Shown here: positions 49,558 through 58,084 of the stretch, in pieces
Layout of the letters: each line of letters begins with the position of its first letter
Numbering within the stretch: position 1 is the first letter of the stretch
Assembly: GCF_014202215.1 (NCBI RefSeq)
Contig: NZ_JACHGB010000003.1
Coordinates: 186,001 to 250,000, forward strand
Length of the DNA: 64,000 nucleotides
Reading direction: 5' to 3'
Origin: Quisquiliibacterium transsilvanicum
GTDB taxonomy: Bacteria; Pseudomonadota; Gammaproteobacteria; Burkholderiales; Burkholderiaceae_E
Program-made: the position numbers and the translations under genes
The notes under the pieces: generated by a model
The model's database searches: none
The model's input: the letters and a program-made list of their open reading frames with translations, nothing else
Told to the model about the DNA's origin: nothing

Positions 49558-49770
49558 ATGAGCACACCCCACACACCCCAGATTGAAGAAGATCGAAAGC
49601 TGATTCGCCGCCTGGGCGGCCCGTCCAAGCTGGCCAAAACGCTGGGCTACAGCAAACCAGGCAGCGTCCAGCGCATTCAGAACTGGACAGTCCGCGGCAT
49701 TCCAGCAGCAGTCAAGGTTGCTCACCCCGACATCTTTCTGGGGAGCAAGCCGGTGGCAGAAAGCGTCTGA
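49558..49770 (+). CDS. Cro-like helix-turn-helix regulator
   Basis: 70 aa. IRRLGGPSKLAKTLGYSKPG followed by SVQRIQNWTVRGIPAAVKV is a Cro/YdaS-type helix-turn-helix. It is the first gene of the PR transcript, divergent from cI, the classical Cro position. No ribosome site can exist if transcription starts at 49556, so the mRNA may be leaderless. An in-frame GTG at 49552 also lies within the promoter spacer side and is unlikely. Confidence 0.85.
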   Translation: MSTPHTPQIEEDRKLIRRLGGPSKLAKTLGYSKPGSVQRIQNWTVRGIPAAVKVAHPDIFLGSKPVAESV

Positions 49771-49772
49771 TC

Positions 49773-50681
49773 ATGGACGCGATCGACCTTTTCGCCGGCG
49801 CCGGCGGATTCAGTACCGGCGCGCGCATGGCTGGCGCGAATGTCGTCTGGGCCGCCAACCACTGGCCGGCCGCTGTCGAGGTTCATGCCAACAACCACCC
49901 CGACACGCTGCACATCTGCCAAGACCTGCAGCAAGCCGACTGGACACAGGTCCCCGCGCACGACCTGCTGATGGCGTCACCGGCTTGCCAGGGGCACAGC
50001 CGAGCCCGTGGCAAGGAGCGCCCGCACCACGACGCACAGCGCTCGACCGCGTGGGCGGTTGTGTCAGCCGCCGAACACCACCGCCCGGCGTTCTTCCTGG
50101 TCGAGAACGTGCCCGAGTTCGCAAAGTGGGAGCTGTACCCGGCGTGGTGCGCCGCCATGACCGCCCTGGGCTACGCAATGACGCCGATGGTGCTGGACGC
50201 AGCCGATCACGGTGTAGCGCAGCACAGGCGCCGCCTGTTCATTGTCGGCACCCGGTCAAGGCATCCGATTGCGCTGAAGCTGCCCAGGCTGAGCCACGTG
50301 GGCGCCGGCACGCTGATCGACTTCGAGGGCGGCAAGTGGTCGCCGATTGAACGACCGGGGCGATCAGCCGCCACGCTGGCGCGCATCGCCGAGGGCCGGC
50401 GCGTGTGTGGTCCGCGGTTCCTGACGGCCTATTACGGCAACGAGCGGGGCGGCCGCAGCCTTGAGCGCCCGGTCGGCACCATCACCACGCGCGACCGATG
50501 GGCAGTGATCGACGGCGACCGCATGCGCATGCTCAACGTGCAGGAATGTCGGCGCGCGATGGGCTTCCCTGACGACTACCAGCTGCCGCACCGCGCGAAG
50601 GACGCCATGCACATGCTCGGCAACGCTGTGGTGCCGCCGGTGGCGCGCGATGTCATCAACGCCCTGAAGGTGGCGGCGTAA
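49773..50681 (+). CDS. C5-cytosine DNA methyltransferase (orphan)
   Basis: 302 aa. Motif I DLFAGAGGFSTGARMAG (5-21), motif IV ASPACQGHS with the catalytic Cys (SPACQ instead of the common PPCQ), motif VI FFLVENVPEF, motif VIII QHRRRLFIVG, motif X HMLGNAVVPPVA. The target-recognition region (about 185-245) is short. No cognate nuclease is adjacent. It is an early gene 2 bases after the Cro-like gene; it may protect phage DNA from host restriction or alter regulation. The target sequence is unknown. Confidence 0.93.
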   Translation: MDAIDLFAGAGGFSTGARMAGANVVWAANHWPAAVEVHANNHPDTLHICQDLQQADWTQVPAHDLLMASPACQGHSRARGKERPHHDAQRSTAWAVVSAAEHHRPAFFLVENVPEFAKWELYPAWCAAMTALGYAMTPMVLDAADHGVAQHRRRLFIVGTRSRHPIALKLPRLSHVGAGTLIDFEGGKWSPIERPGRSAATLARIAEGRRVCGPRFLTAYYGNERGGRSLERPVGTITTRDRWAVIDGDRMRMLNVQECRRAMGFPDDYQLPHRAKDAMHMLGNAVVPPVARDVINALKVAA

Positions 50682-51499
50682 TGGCTGGCGACTGGATCAA
50701 GATGCGCGTGGACTTGGCCACAAGTCCGAAGGTTGTCCGCATCGCGTCCGCATTGCGTGCGGACAGGTTGCGCGTGATTGGCGGACTTCATGCGGTCTGG
50801 TGTCTGTTCGATGTCCACTCAACCGATGGACACCTGGACGGATACACGCTTGATGCGCTGGATGAGCTGATCGGGTTTCCTGGCTTCGGCGCAGCGATGG
50901 TGGCGGTCGGGTGGCTCGAAGACGGCGGCGATTACCTATGCACGCCACGCTTTGACGAGCACAACGGCCAGTCTGCCAAGCGCCGCGCGATGGAGACAGA
51001 GCGCAAGCGGGAAGCCCGAAAACTGTCCGCATCGGATGCGGACAAATTGCGGTCCAGAGAAGAGAAGAGAAGAGATACCTCTTCACTACGTTCAGAGGTA
51101 GAGCCGCCGCGCAAGCGCAGCGCGCCCCCCCAGCTCGCCCGACCTGCCGACGTTGCCGAGCAGACCTGGGCCGACTGGCTGGCACTGCGCAAGGCCAAGA
51201 AGGCCCCAGTCACCGAGACCGTGATCCAGCAGGCCATGGCCGAGGCCGACAAGGCCGGCATGCCGCTGGACGCCTTCCTGCAGGTGTGGTGCATGCGGGG
51301 GTCGCAAGGCCTGCAGGCCGACTGGCTGAAGCCGGCAGAGCGCCAGGTGGCCAGCCGCCAGCCCATGAGCTACGCCCAGCAGGACGAGCTGGCGCGCCGC
51401 GCCCGGTGGGAGGAAATGACCGGCCGCAAGTGGCCCGAGGCCGTCCAGCCTGTCGAGGCCGGCGACTTCATCGACGTTGACATGCAGAGGATCGCATGA
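50681..51499 (+). CDS. Phage replication-type DNA-binding protein (lambda O-position)
   Basis: 272 aa. N-terminal DWIKMRVDLATSPKVVRIASAL and DALDELIGFPGFGAAMVAVGWLEDGGDYL form a winged-helix-like domain seen in phage replication initiators; FDEHNGQSAKRR then a basic, low-complexity linker (about 100-160) and a C-terminal helical part. It starts on the stop of the methyltransferase gene (TAATG). Position after cro/mtase and before a second replication-type gene suggests an O-type initiator. The origin could lie in its linker region, but I see no clear iterons. Confidence 0.68.
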   Translation: MAGDWIKMRVDLATSPKVVRIASALRADRLRVIGGLHAVWCLFDVHSTDGHLDGYTLDALDELIGFPGFGAAMVAVGWLEDGGDYLCTPRFDEHNGQSAKRRAMETERKREARKLSASDADKLRSREEKRRDTSSLRSEVEPPRKRSAPPQLARPADVAEQTWADWLALRKAKKAPVTETVIQQAMAEADKAGMPLDAFLQVWCMRGSQGLQADWLKPAERQVASRQPMSYAQQDELARRARWEEMTGRKWPEAVQPVEAGDFIDVDMQRIA

Positions 51500-51966
51500 G
51501 CCTGTCCATCAAAGCCATTGACCGCCTGTTCGAGCGCCTGGCCGCCACCTACGGCGCCGGGTGGACGCGCCAGTGGGCCGATGTGCCCATGGCTGACGTG
51601 AAGACCGCGTGGGCGCATGAGCTGGCCACATTCGCCAACAGCTTGCACCGCATTGCCTGGGCGCTGGAGAACCTGCCGCCCAAATGCCCGAACGTGATCG
51701 AGTTCAAGGCTCTGTGCCGCCTGGCGCCCGCGCCGGATGTCCCCATGCTGCCGATGCCCAAGGCGGACCCTGAGCGGGTCAAGGCAGAGCTGGCCAAGCT
51801 GGGGCATGTACCGGGGGTGAAGCGCCAGGCGCCGTCCGGCATCGACCACAAGGCGTGGGCGCGGCGGATCGTGGCGCGGCATGACGCCGGCGAGAAGTTG
51901 AGCCCGACGACCGTGCGCTTTGCCCGCGAGGCGCTGCGTTCGCACCTGGTGCCGGAGGCCGTTTGA
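51496..51966 (+). CDS. Phage replication-associated protein (lambda P-position)
   Basis: 156 aa, mostly helical: IKAIDRLFERLAATYGAGWTR, VKTAWAHELATFANSLHRIA, and CPNVIEFKALCRLAP. This pattern ('W...L..f....i..aL......P...P....F..lC') occurs in replication proteins that recruit or load the host helicase in Burkholderiales phages. It overlaps the previous gene by 4 bases. The exact role is inferred from position. Confidence 0.65.
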   Translation: MSLSIKAIDRLFERLAATYGAGWTRQWADVPMADVKTAWAHELATFANSLHRIAWALENLPPKCPNVIEFKALCRLAPAPDVPMLPMPKADPERVKAELAKLGHVPGVKRQAPSGIDHKAWARRIVARHDAGEKLSPTTVRFAREALRSHLVPEAV

Positions 51967-52205
51967 CATGCCCCGCCTGCATCCAATCGAGCGAACGGCC
52001 GCACTGTGGGGCCTACCGTTTTCAGTGCCTGGAGTGCTGCGCGCGCCTGGTGCTGAGTGCCTACCCGAGCAAGCCGCATGCCGCGGGGATGCTGGCTGCT
52101 ATCGAGCGGTTCCCGGGGAACCCTGGCCGGGCGCGCGTGCTGGAGTCCGTGCGCCTTGGCCTGGAGAAACGCCGCTCAGCTACGCCGAGGTCGAACAAGG
52201 CGTGA
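51963..52205 (+). CDS. Small zinc-ribbon phage protein (TTG start)
   Basis: 80 aa. Begins at TTG 51963, overlapping the previous stop, with GGAGG upstream. TCPAC then HCGAYRFQCLECCARLV gives a likely C-x2-C...C-x2-C metal knuckle, followed by a helical tail (AGMLAAIERFPGNPGRARV). An overlapping ATG frame from 51968 is Pro/Arg-rich without motifs, and I regard it as a shadow. Function unknown. Confidence 0.6.
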   Translation: MTCPACIQSSERPHCGAYRFQCLECCARLVLSAYPSKPHAAGMLAAIERFPGNPGRARVLESVRLGLEKRRSATPRSNKA

Positions 52206-52224
52206 TGGAAGGCGTGCTGTGACG

Positions 52225-52431
52225 ATGTACTGCGCCCTGTGTGGCCGCCCGATGGAGCAGGCGGCCGTCCTGATCGGCACGATGCCCGTGGGCCCGAAGT
52301 GCGCCCAGCGCGCCGGCCTGATGCCGCTGGCCCAGCGCAAGAGCGGGCTGGTGTTCCCGGTGCTGCGCCGGAAGGTCGTCAAGCCGCAGCAGCCCCAGAC
52401 CCTGGACATGTTCCCGGAGGCCGCGGCATGA
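52225..52431 (+). CDS. 68-aa Cys-containing phage protein
   Basis: MYCALCGRPMEQAAVLIGTM then GPKCAQRAGLMPLA: C-x2-C plus a further Cys suggest a small zinc fold. The tail QQPQTLDMFPEAAA resembles a clamp-binding-like peptide (QxLDMF), close to the beta-clamp motif QLxLF. An alternative GTG start at 52219 adds two residues. It overlaps the next gene (ATGA). Confidence 0.65.
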   Translation: MYCALCGRPMEQAAVLIGTMPVGPKCAQRAGLMPLAQRKSGLVFPVLRRKVVKPQQPQTLDMFPEAAA

Positions 52432-52880
52432 AGGCGATGCTGCTGAAGACCGACAAGGGCCTGCGCGGCGCCACGCCGGCCGACCAGGAGGCCTGGGCCA
52501 AGTTCCGCCGCCGGCTGGAGACCATGAAGCCGGGCACGTGGCTGCGCATGGAGTGGGCACGGCCGCGGCACGGCAAGCACCACCGCAAGCTCTTCGCCCT
52601 GCTGAACCTGGTGGCCGAGAACAGCGAGACCTACGACACGACCGAGAAGGCGCTGGTCGCGGTGAAGCTGGTGACCGGCTACGCCGACCCGATCATCGAC
52701 CCGACCACGGGCGAGCTGATCCAGGTGCCGCGCTCGATCGCCTACGACGCCATGGACCAGGACGAGTTCGAGGGGTTCTACAGCGCCGCGATCGACGGCG
52801 TGCTGCGCCACATCCTCACCGGCATGGACCGCGACACGGCGGACCGGCTGCTGGAAATGATCATCGAGGGCTGGGGCTGA
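52428..52880 (+). CDS. DUF1367-like phage protein
   Basis: 150 aa. MKAMLLKTDKGLRGATPADQ, then KPGTWLRMEWARPRHGKHHRKLFALLNLVAEN: the 'R(N/H)xxxHRKxFALLNL' block is typical of DUF1367 proteins found in the nin-like regions of temperate phages, beside HNH and RusA genes as here. Biochemical role unknown. Confidence 0.78.
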   Translation: MKAMLLKTDKGLRGATPADQEAWAKFRRRLETMKPGTWLRMEWARPRHGKHHRKLFALLNLVAENSETYDTTEKALVAVKLVTGYADPIIDPTTGELIQVPRSIAYDAMDQDEFEGFYSAAIDGVLRHILTGMDRDTADRLLEMIIEGWG

Positions 52881-52882
52881 CC

Positions 52883-53152
52883 GTGCAGAGCAAGAACAAG
52901 AAGGCCCCGACCGCCGCCGAGAAGCGCCACATCGAGCGGGTGAAGGCGCTGCCGTGCTCGGTCTGCGACGAGGCAGGCCCCAGCGACTGCCACGAGATCA
53001 AGCAGGGCCAGTGGTTCACGTCAGTGGCCCTGTGCAAGAGCTGCCACCAGGGCGAGCTGATGGGCCTGCACGGCCAGCGCCGCGCTTGGGCAATCCGCAA
53101 GATGGACGAGCTGGACGCGCTGGCCGTGACCGTGCGGAGGCTGGTGGCGTGA
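52883..53152 (+). CDS. HNH/Ref-like small nuclease-fold protein
   Basis: 89 aa with a GTG start 2 bases after the previous stop. ALPCSVCDEAGPSDCHEIKQG, then VALCKSCHQGELMGLHGQRR: two C-x2-C pairs and the His/His-Gly pattern fit the Ref/DUF968-type HNH proteins (RecA-dependent or recombination nucleases). The usual HH of the catalytic strand reads CHE here, so activity is not certain. Confidence 0.75.
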   Translation: MQSKNKKAPTAAEKRHIERVKALPCSVCDEAGPSDCHEIKQGQWFTSVALCKSCHQGELMGLHGQRRAWAIRKMDELDALAVTVRRLVA

Positions 53153-53388
53153 GGCGGATGCTGGACATGGAAGACCTGCCCATTGGCGCCCGGGTGCGCA
53201 CCCCCACCGGCCGCGTGGGCACCGTCGTGAAGCACCGCGGCGCCGAGAGCAAGCGCGACCACTTTCAGCGGGTGGTGGTGTTCGTCGGCCCACGGCCGCG
53301 CGACACGGTGGCCCTGCAGCCGCACCTGCTGGAGCGCGTGGACAAATGTCCGCCCGAGCCGGGTGGAGAAAGAAGAATCGACCGATGA
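53149..53388 (+). CDS. Hypothetical phage protein with small beta domain
   Basis: 79 aa from GTG 53149 (GGAGG 8 bases upstream, overlapping the previous stop); ATG 53158 is an alternative. MEDLPIGARVRTPTGRVGTVVKH looks like an SH3-like barrel, then a basic region and a Pro-rich tail. It overlaps the rusA start by 4 bases. Function unknown. Confidence 0.6.
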   Translation: MRRMLDMEDLPIGARVRTPTGRVGTVVKHRGAESKRDHFQRVVVFVGPRPRDTVALQPHLLERVDKCPPEPGGERRIDR

Positions 53389-53735
53389 CCCTGATGCTGA
53401 CCTTGCCCTGGCCGCCCGCCGGCCTGAGCCCGAACGCCCGCACCCACTGGGCCAAGCTCGCCAAGCTCAAGCGCCAGTACCGCGAGGCCTGCGCCTGGAC
53501 GGCCACAAGCCAGGGCGCCCGCCCGGTGAAGGCCGACACGCTGCACCTGACGCTGACGTTCGTGCCGCCCACGCGGCGCCAGTACGACCTGGACAACGCG
53601 CTGGCCCGCATGAAGGCCGGACTCGATGGCCTGGCCGATGTGCTGCGTGTGGACGACTCGCGCTGGTCGCTGACGATCCGCAAGGCCCCCGAGGGCGAGG
53701 TGGGCGGCATGGTGCGGGTGGAGGTGACGCCATGA
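53385..53735 (+). CDS. rusA: RusA-family Holliday-junction resolvase
   Basis: 116 aa from ATG 53385. N-terminal LPWPPAGLSPNARTHWA and the acidic site RQYDLDNALARMKAGLDGLADVLRVDDSRW match RusA (D-x-D-N...K...D-D). It resolves branched phage DNA before packaging. It lies in the late-early region before the terminase genes. Confidence 0.9.
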   Translation: MTLMLTLPWPPAGLSPNARTHWAKLAKLKRQYREACAWTATSQGARPVKADTLHLTLTFVPPTRRQYDLDNALARMKAGLDGLADVLRVDDSRWSLTIRKAPEGEVGGMVRVEVTP

Positions 53736-54187
53736 GGAAGCAATGCAGGCGCAAGGTCTGGGCGCTGGTGAATCCGATCCAGCACGCCATCGAGGGGGCG
53801 GCCATCACTCCGGACGAAAAGCTGAACCAGCTAAAGCTGCGCGAGCTGGCCGCCATTGAAGCATTCGCCAAGGGCAAGGCCACTGTGCGCGAGTGGCAGG
53901 ACATCGTGCACATGGCCAACCTGTGCGAGCTGATGGCAGCCAATGGCGTGGGCCCCGAGGCGGCCAGGGATTGCGCAGCCCTTCAGGCCCACATGGTGGA
54001 GGCCGCAAAGCGTTACGAGCGCACCAAGAAGATGGGCGCCACTGGCGAGGGGCTGCAGGCCATGCGCAGCGTGTTCGAGTACCACCACCTGCAGCGAACC
54101 AGCATCAGCCGGGGAGAGTACGAGCGCTTCATCGGTGAGCTGAAGAATCGGGTCAAGTCCAAGGCGCCCGAAGTGGTGGTGATCTGA
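53732..54187 (+). CDS. Hypothetical helical phage protein
   Basis: 151 aa, overlapping rusA and the small terminase gene by 1-4 bases. Mostly helical: ITPDEKLNQLKLRELAAIEA, TVREWQDIVHMANLCELMA, and a C-terminal basic part. Its place just before the terminase genes is where late regulators are sometimes found, but I recognise no such motif. Confidence 0.65.
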   Translation: MRKQCRRKVWALVNPIQHAIEGAAITPDEKLNQLKLRELAAIEAFAKGKATVREWQDIVHMANLCELMAANGVGPEAARDCAALQAHMVEAAKRYERTKKMGATGEGLQAMRSVFEYHHLQRTSISRGEYERFIGELKNRVKSKAPEVVVI

Positions 54188-54780
54188 TGGCCAGACCCAG
54201 CAAGTTGAGCCCGGAGCAGTGGGCAGAGATTGAGCGCAGGCTGGCTGCAGGGGAGGGTGCGTCAGCGCTGGCCCGAGAGTTCGGCATCAGCCCGGCTTCC
54301 GTCTCCGTCAGGGTTTCCAAAATTTCTAAAAAGGTTTCAGAAACGGCCCACAAGCTGGCCGAGGCGCAGACGGCGCTGGCCGAGTTGCCGGTACCGCAGC
54401 AGTACGCCGCGGTGAGCCTGGCCGAGAAGCTGCGGGCGATCAGCACCAGCTTGGCCAACGCGGCAGAGCTGGGGGCCAAGACCGCCCACCGGCTGCATGC
54501 CCTGGCCAACAGCGAGGTGGAGAAGGTGGACGATGCCGACCCGCTGCGGCCCGAGTCGATGGCCGCGCTCAAGGGCGTGAGCGTGCTGACCAAGCTGGCC
54601 AACGATTCCAGCCAGATCGCGGTGAACCTGCTGGCCGCCAACCGCGACACGGTGAAGCGGGTGAACGAGGCGCAGATGGAAGATCCTGAGGCGCCGAAGG
54701 GCGTGCTGGTCGTTCCTGGCGTTCTGGATGAGAAGAGCTGGGAGCAGATGATGGCCAAGCACCAGGGGGGCAGCGCGTGA
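54187..54780 (+). CDS. Terminase small subunit
   Basis: 197 aa. N-terminal helix-turn-helix SKLSPEQWAEIERRLAAGEGASALAREFG followed by SPASVSVRVSKISKK, then an oligomerisation region (about 60-130) and a C-terminal segment that would contact the large subunit. It recognises the phage packaging site. Overlaps the large terminase start (GTGA). Confidence 0.82.
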   Translation: MARPSKLSPEQWAEIERRLAAGEGASALAREFGISPASVSVRVSKISKKVSETAHKLAEAQTALAELPVPQQYAAVSLAEKLRAISTSLANAAELGAKTAHRLHALANSEVEKVDDADPLRPESMAALKGVSVLTKLANDSSQIAVNLLAANRDTVKRVNEAQMEDPEAPKGVLVVPGVLDEKSWEQMMAKHQGGSA

Positions 54781-56162
54781 CGGTGCGCTGGGCCCCGCTG
54801 CCTGGTGCGCAGTTCCAGTTCCTCACGTGCCCGATCTTCGAGGCGCTGATGCACGGCACGCGCGGCGGCGGCAAGACCGACACGCTGCTGATGAGCTTCG
54901 CGCAGCACACCGGCAAGGGCTGGGGGCAGCACTGGCGTGGCGTGCTGTTCCGCCTGACCTACCCGCAACTGGCCGACGTGGTGGCCAAGAGCCGCCGGTG
55001 GTTCAGCCAGTTCTTCCCCGAGGCCAAGTTCAACAAGTCCGACTACACCTGGGAGTGGCCGACGGGGGAAATGCTGTTCTTCCGCTACGGCGCCACCGAG
55101 GACGACTACTGGAATTACCACGGGCACGAATACCCGTGGCTGGGCTTTGAAGAGCTGACCAACTGGCGTGACCTGTCGTTCTACGAGGCGATGCACTCGA
55201 CGTGCCGCAGCTCATTCCCGGGCATGCCGCGCATGGTGCGGGCCACCTGCAACCCGTTCGGCAAGGGCCACGGCGCGGTGAAGGAGCGGTTCCGCCTGGG
55301 CCAGGGCGGCGCGCCATCTGGCCAGGTGATCCGCGAGGACGGCGCCAAGCCGCGGGTGGCCATCCGCTCCACGATCTACGAGAACCGGGTGCTGCTGGCC
55401 AATGACCCGGAATACCTGGCCACGCTGCAGGCGCTGAAGGACCCGAACCGGCGCAAGGCCTGGCTGGAGGGGGACTGGGACATCCACGTGGGCAGCTTCC
55501 TTGAAGGCGTGTGGGACGCCAAGCGCCACGTGGTGGAGCCGTTCGCCATTCCGCCGCACTGGAAGGTGTGGAAGGCGATGGACTGGGGCTATGCCCGGCC
55601 CTTTGCCGTGTACTGGTTCGCGGTGGACCCGGATGGGGTGCACTACATCTGGCGCGAGCTGTACGGCGCCGGCGAGAAGCCGAACGAGGGCAGCCGGGAG
55701 GATGCGGCCAAGGTGGCGCGCAAGGTCCGGGCGATCGAGGAGCACGACGAGCGCCTGGGCTACGACTACCGCCTGAACCTGGCGGACCCGGCCATCTTCG
55801 GCAAGATCGGCGCGGACCGCTCCATCGGCCAGATTTTCCGCGAGGGCGGGGTGAAGTGGCAGGAGGCCTGGAACGCCAAGGGCAGCCGGGTCAACGGCGC
55901 GCAGGAGGTGATTCGCCTGCTGGCCGAGAGTCGGCTGAAGGTGTTTTCCAGCTGCAAGCACTGGCTGCGCACGGTGCCGGCCCTGCCGCCCAGCGACGAC
56001 AACCCCGAGGACGTGGACACCGACGCCGAAGACCACGCCTGGGACGCCACCCGCTACGGCGTGATGCGCCGGCGCCGCAACCCGGACGCGGAACAAAAGT
56101 CCGACGACCCCGAGGAACCGACCTACAAACACGACGACGACACCTACCGGCTGAAAGTGTGA
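54777..56162 (+). CDS. Terminase large subunit
   Basis: 461 aa, GTG start. Walker A GTRGGGKTD (27-35), Walker B-like YPWLGFEELTNW (about 119-130), coupling motif RATCNPFG. The nuclease domain shows MDWGYARPFAVYWF (first Asp) and YDYRLNLADPAIF (further Asp), with DAEDHAWDATRYG at the end. It pumps DNA into the procapsid and cuts it. Confidence 0.95.
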   Translation: MTVRWAPLPGAQFQFLTCPIFEALMHGTRGGGKTDTLLMSFAQHTGKGWGQHWRGVLFRLTYPQLADVVAKSRRWFSQFFPEAKFNKSDYTWEWPTGEMLFFRYGATEDDYWNYHGHEYPWLGFEELTNWRDLSFYEAMHSTCRSSFPGMPRMVRATCNPFGKGHGAVKERFRLGQGGAPSGQVIREDGAKPRVAIRSTIYENRVLLANDPEYLATLQALKDPNRRKAWLEGDWDIHVGSFLEGVWDAKRHVVEPFAIPPHWKVWKAMDWGYARPFAVYWFAVDPDGVHYIWRELYGAGEKPNEGSREDAAKVARKVRAIEEHDERLGYDYRLNLADPAIFGKIGADRSIGQIFREGGVKWQEAWNAKGSRVNGAQEVIRLLAESRLKVFSSCKHWLRTVPALPPSDDNPEDVDTDAEDHAWDATRYGVMRRRRNPDAEQKSDDPEEPTYKHDDDTYRLKV

Positions 56163-56164
56163 CC

Positions 56165-58054
56165 ATGGACCCGACCCAGACTGCGCCCGCCGAGGGCTAC
56201 CGCGAAGAACCACAGGCCGACGAGCTGGCCCGCAAATGGAACAAGCGCATCGCGCACGCCCGGACCCACTGGGAGAAGTTCCACAAGCGGGTGCGCCACA
56301 ACCGCCGCACGGTGACCGGCTTCGACTGGAACGCCGATCCGGCGTCCAAGGACTTTTACAAGCTGCGGGCCAACCTGATCCACGGCACGATCACCGCGAT
56401 CCTGCCCAACATCTACGCCCGCAACCCGGAGATCAGCGCCCAGCCGCTCTACAAGGCGGACAACCTCAAGCTGCTGTGCCAGACGCTGGAGACCGTCACC
56501 AACCGCCACCTGGACAAAGCCGACCTGAAGGGCCGCGCCAAGATGACGGTGCGCAGCGCGCTCACGTCGAGCTTTGGCGTGGTGAAGGTCATGTACCAGC
56601 GCGACATCCGGCGCGACCCGATCATCCAGAGCCGCATCAACGACACGCAGGACAACATCCTGGAGATCGAGCGCTTGCTGGCCGACATCGAGGACCCGAA
56701 CCAGCGCGGCGACCTGGAGGCCAAGCGGGCCGAGCTGGACCAGCTCATGGGCGCGCTCAACGAGCAGGTGGAGATCACGGCGGCCGAGGGCCTGGTGATC
56801 GACCGGGTGCTGACCGAGAACCTGCTGATCGACCCCAGCGTGTGCGAGTTCTGGGACTACCGGGACGCCGACTGGCTGTGCCAGATCATCCCCATGAAGA
56901 AGTCGCAGGCCGAGGCGACCTACAAGATCAAGCTGGACAAGGCCAAGGCCTACCAGGACACCCAGCAGACCGGCAAGCGGGACGGCCGCATCGCGTCGGG
57001 CTCCACAAGCCTGGACGAGGACCGGCAGATCGCCATTCTGGAAATCTGGGACAAGACCACCCAGCGGGTCTACACCATGGCCGAGGGCTGCGACTACTGG
57101 CTGCGCGAGCCCTACAGCCCGCCCAAGGCCGGCGAGCGCTGGTACCCGTTCTTCCTGCTGCCCTTCCAGATCGTGGACGGCCAGTTCGTGGGGCCTTCGC
57201 TGGTGGACCTGACCGAGCGGCTGCAGGACGAGCACAACGAGGCGCGCGACGGCTTCAACAAGCACCGGGAGCTGTGCAAGCCGGGCTGGGTGGCCAGCGC
57301 GGACATCAACGAGAAGTCCATCAAGCGCTACGCCGACAGTGAGCTGGGCGAGATCACCCTGATCGACACCGAGGGCAAGCCGCTGCAGCAGGTGATCCAG
57401 CCGCGCCAGCACCCGCCCATCGACCCGGCCGTGTACGACACCGCCGCGGTGCGCTACGACTGGGAGCAGGTGACGGGCATGCAGGACGCGGCCCGTTCGA
57501 CCGTGGTGAACCCGAAGACTGCCACCGAGGCCAGCATCATGCAGCAGGCCTTGTCGGGCCGCGTGAGCGAGTTCCGCGACCAGGTGGAGGACTGGCTGCA
57601 GGAGATTGCCCAGTACGGCGCCCAGGTCCTGCTGATGGAGCTGACGCCGGCCCAGGTCGAGCGGATCATGGGGCCGACCGAAACGCAGGTGGTGGATGTC
57701 GGGGGCATGCAGATGCAGGTGCCCGTCAAGCACTACGACTGGCCCGAGCTGTCGCGCGAACAGGTCTTCGACATGATCGAGATGAAGATCCGTGCGGGCA
57801 CCACCGGGGCGCCGGACAAGGCCGAGCAGCAGGAGAACTGGGGCAAGGTGCTGCCGGTGATCCAGAGCCTGGTGGGTTCGATCCTGCAGGCGCGCGCCAC
57901 CGGCCAGGACGCCGAGCCGTTCATCAACCTGCTGCGCGAAACCCTAAAGCGCTTTGACGAGCGCCTCGATGTCGAGCAGTTCATCCCCAAGGCGCCGGCC
58001 ATGCCGCCCGGCATGCCTGCCGCGATGCCCGCACCCATGCCGGCCGCGGCGTGA
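56165..58054 (+). CDS. Phage portal protein
   Basis: 629 aa from ATG 56165, two bases after the terminase stop. Features of P22-like long portals: KLRANLIHGTITAILPNIYARNPEI near the N-terminus, ALTSSFGVVKVMY, YPFFLLPFQIVDGQFVGPSLVDL (clip/wing) and PKTATEASIMQQALSGRVSEFRD near the channel. The tail is Met/Pro/Ala-rich (about 608-629). It forms the ring where DNA enters and leaves the head. Confidence 0.9.
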   Translation: MDPTQTAPAEGYREEPQADELARKWNKRIAHARTHWEKFHKRVRHNRRTVTGFDWNADPASKDFYKLRANLIHGTITAILPNIYARNPEISAQPLYKADNLKLLCQTLETVTNRHLDKADLKGRAKMTVRSALTSSFGVVKVMYQRDIRRDPIIQSRINDTQDNILEIERLLADIEDPNQRGDLEAKRAELDQLMGALNEQVEITAAEGLVIDRVLTENLLIDPSVCEFWDYRDADWLCQIIPMKKSQAEATYKIKLDKAKAYQDTQQTGKRDGRIASGSTSLDEDRQIAILEIWDKTTQRVYTMAEGCDYWLREPYSPPKAGERWYPFFLLPFQIVDGQFVGPSLVDLTERLQDEHNEARDGFNKHRELCKPGWVASADINEKSIKRYADSELGEITLIDTEGKPLQQVIQPRQHPPIDPAVYDTAAVRYDWEQVTGMQDAARSTVVNPKTATEASIMQQALSGRVSEFRDQVEDWLQEIAQYGAQVLLMELTPAQVERIMGPTETQVVDVGGMQMQVPVKHYDWPELSREQVFDMIEMKIRAGTTGAPDKAEQQENWGKVLPVIQSLVGSILQARATGQDAEPFINLLRETLKRFDERLDVEQFIPKAPAMPPGMPAAMPAPMPAAA

Positions 58055-58084
58055 CGAATCCCCAACCACGACGAAGGAACCACC

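Noticed and set aside
51920-52222. 100-codon frame overlapping the small zinc-ribbon gene
   Set aside because: The product is Pro/Arg/Gly-rich without motifs, while the TTG-start frame has two Cys pairs and a good ribosome site.
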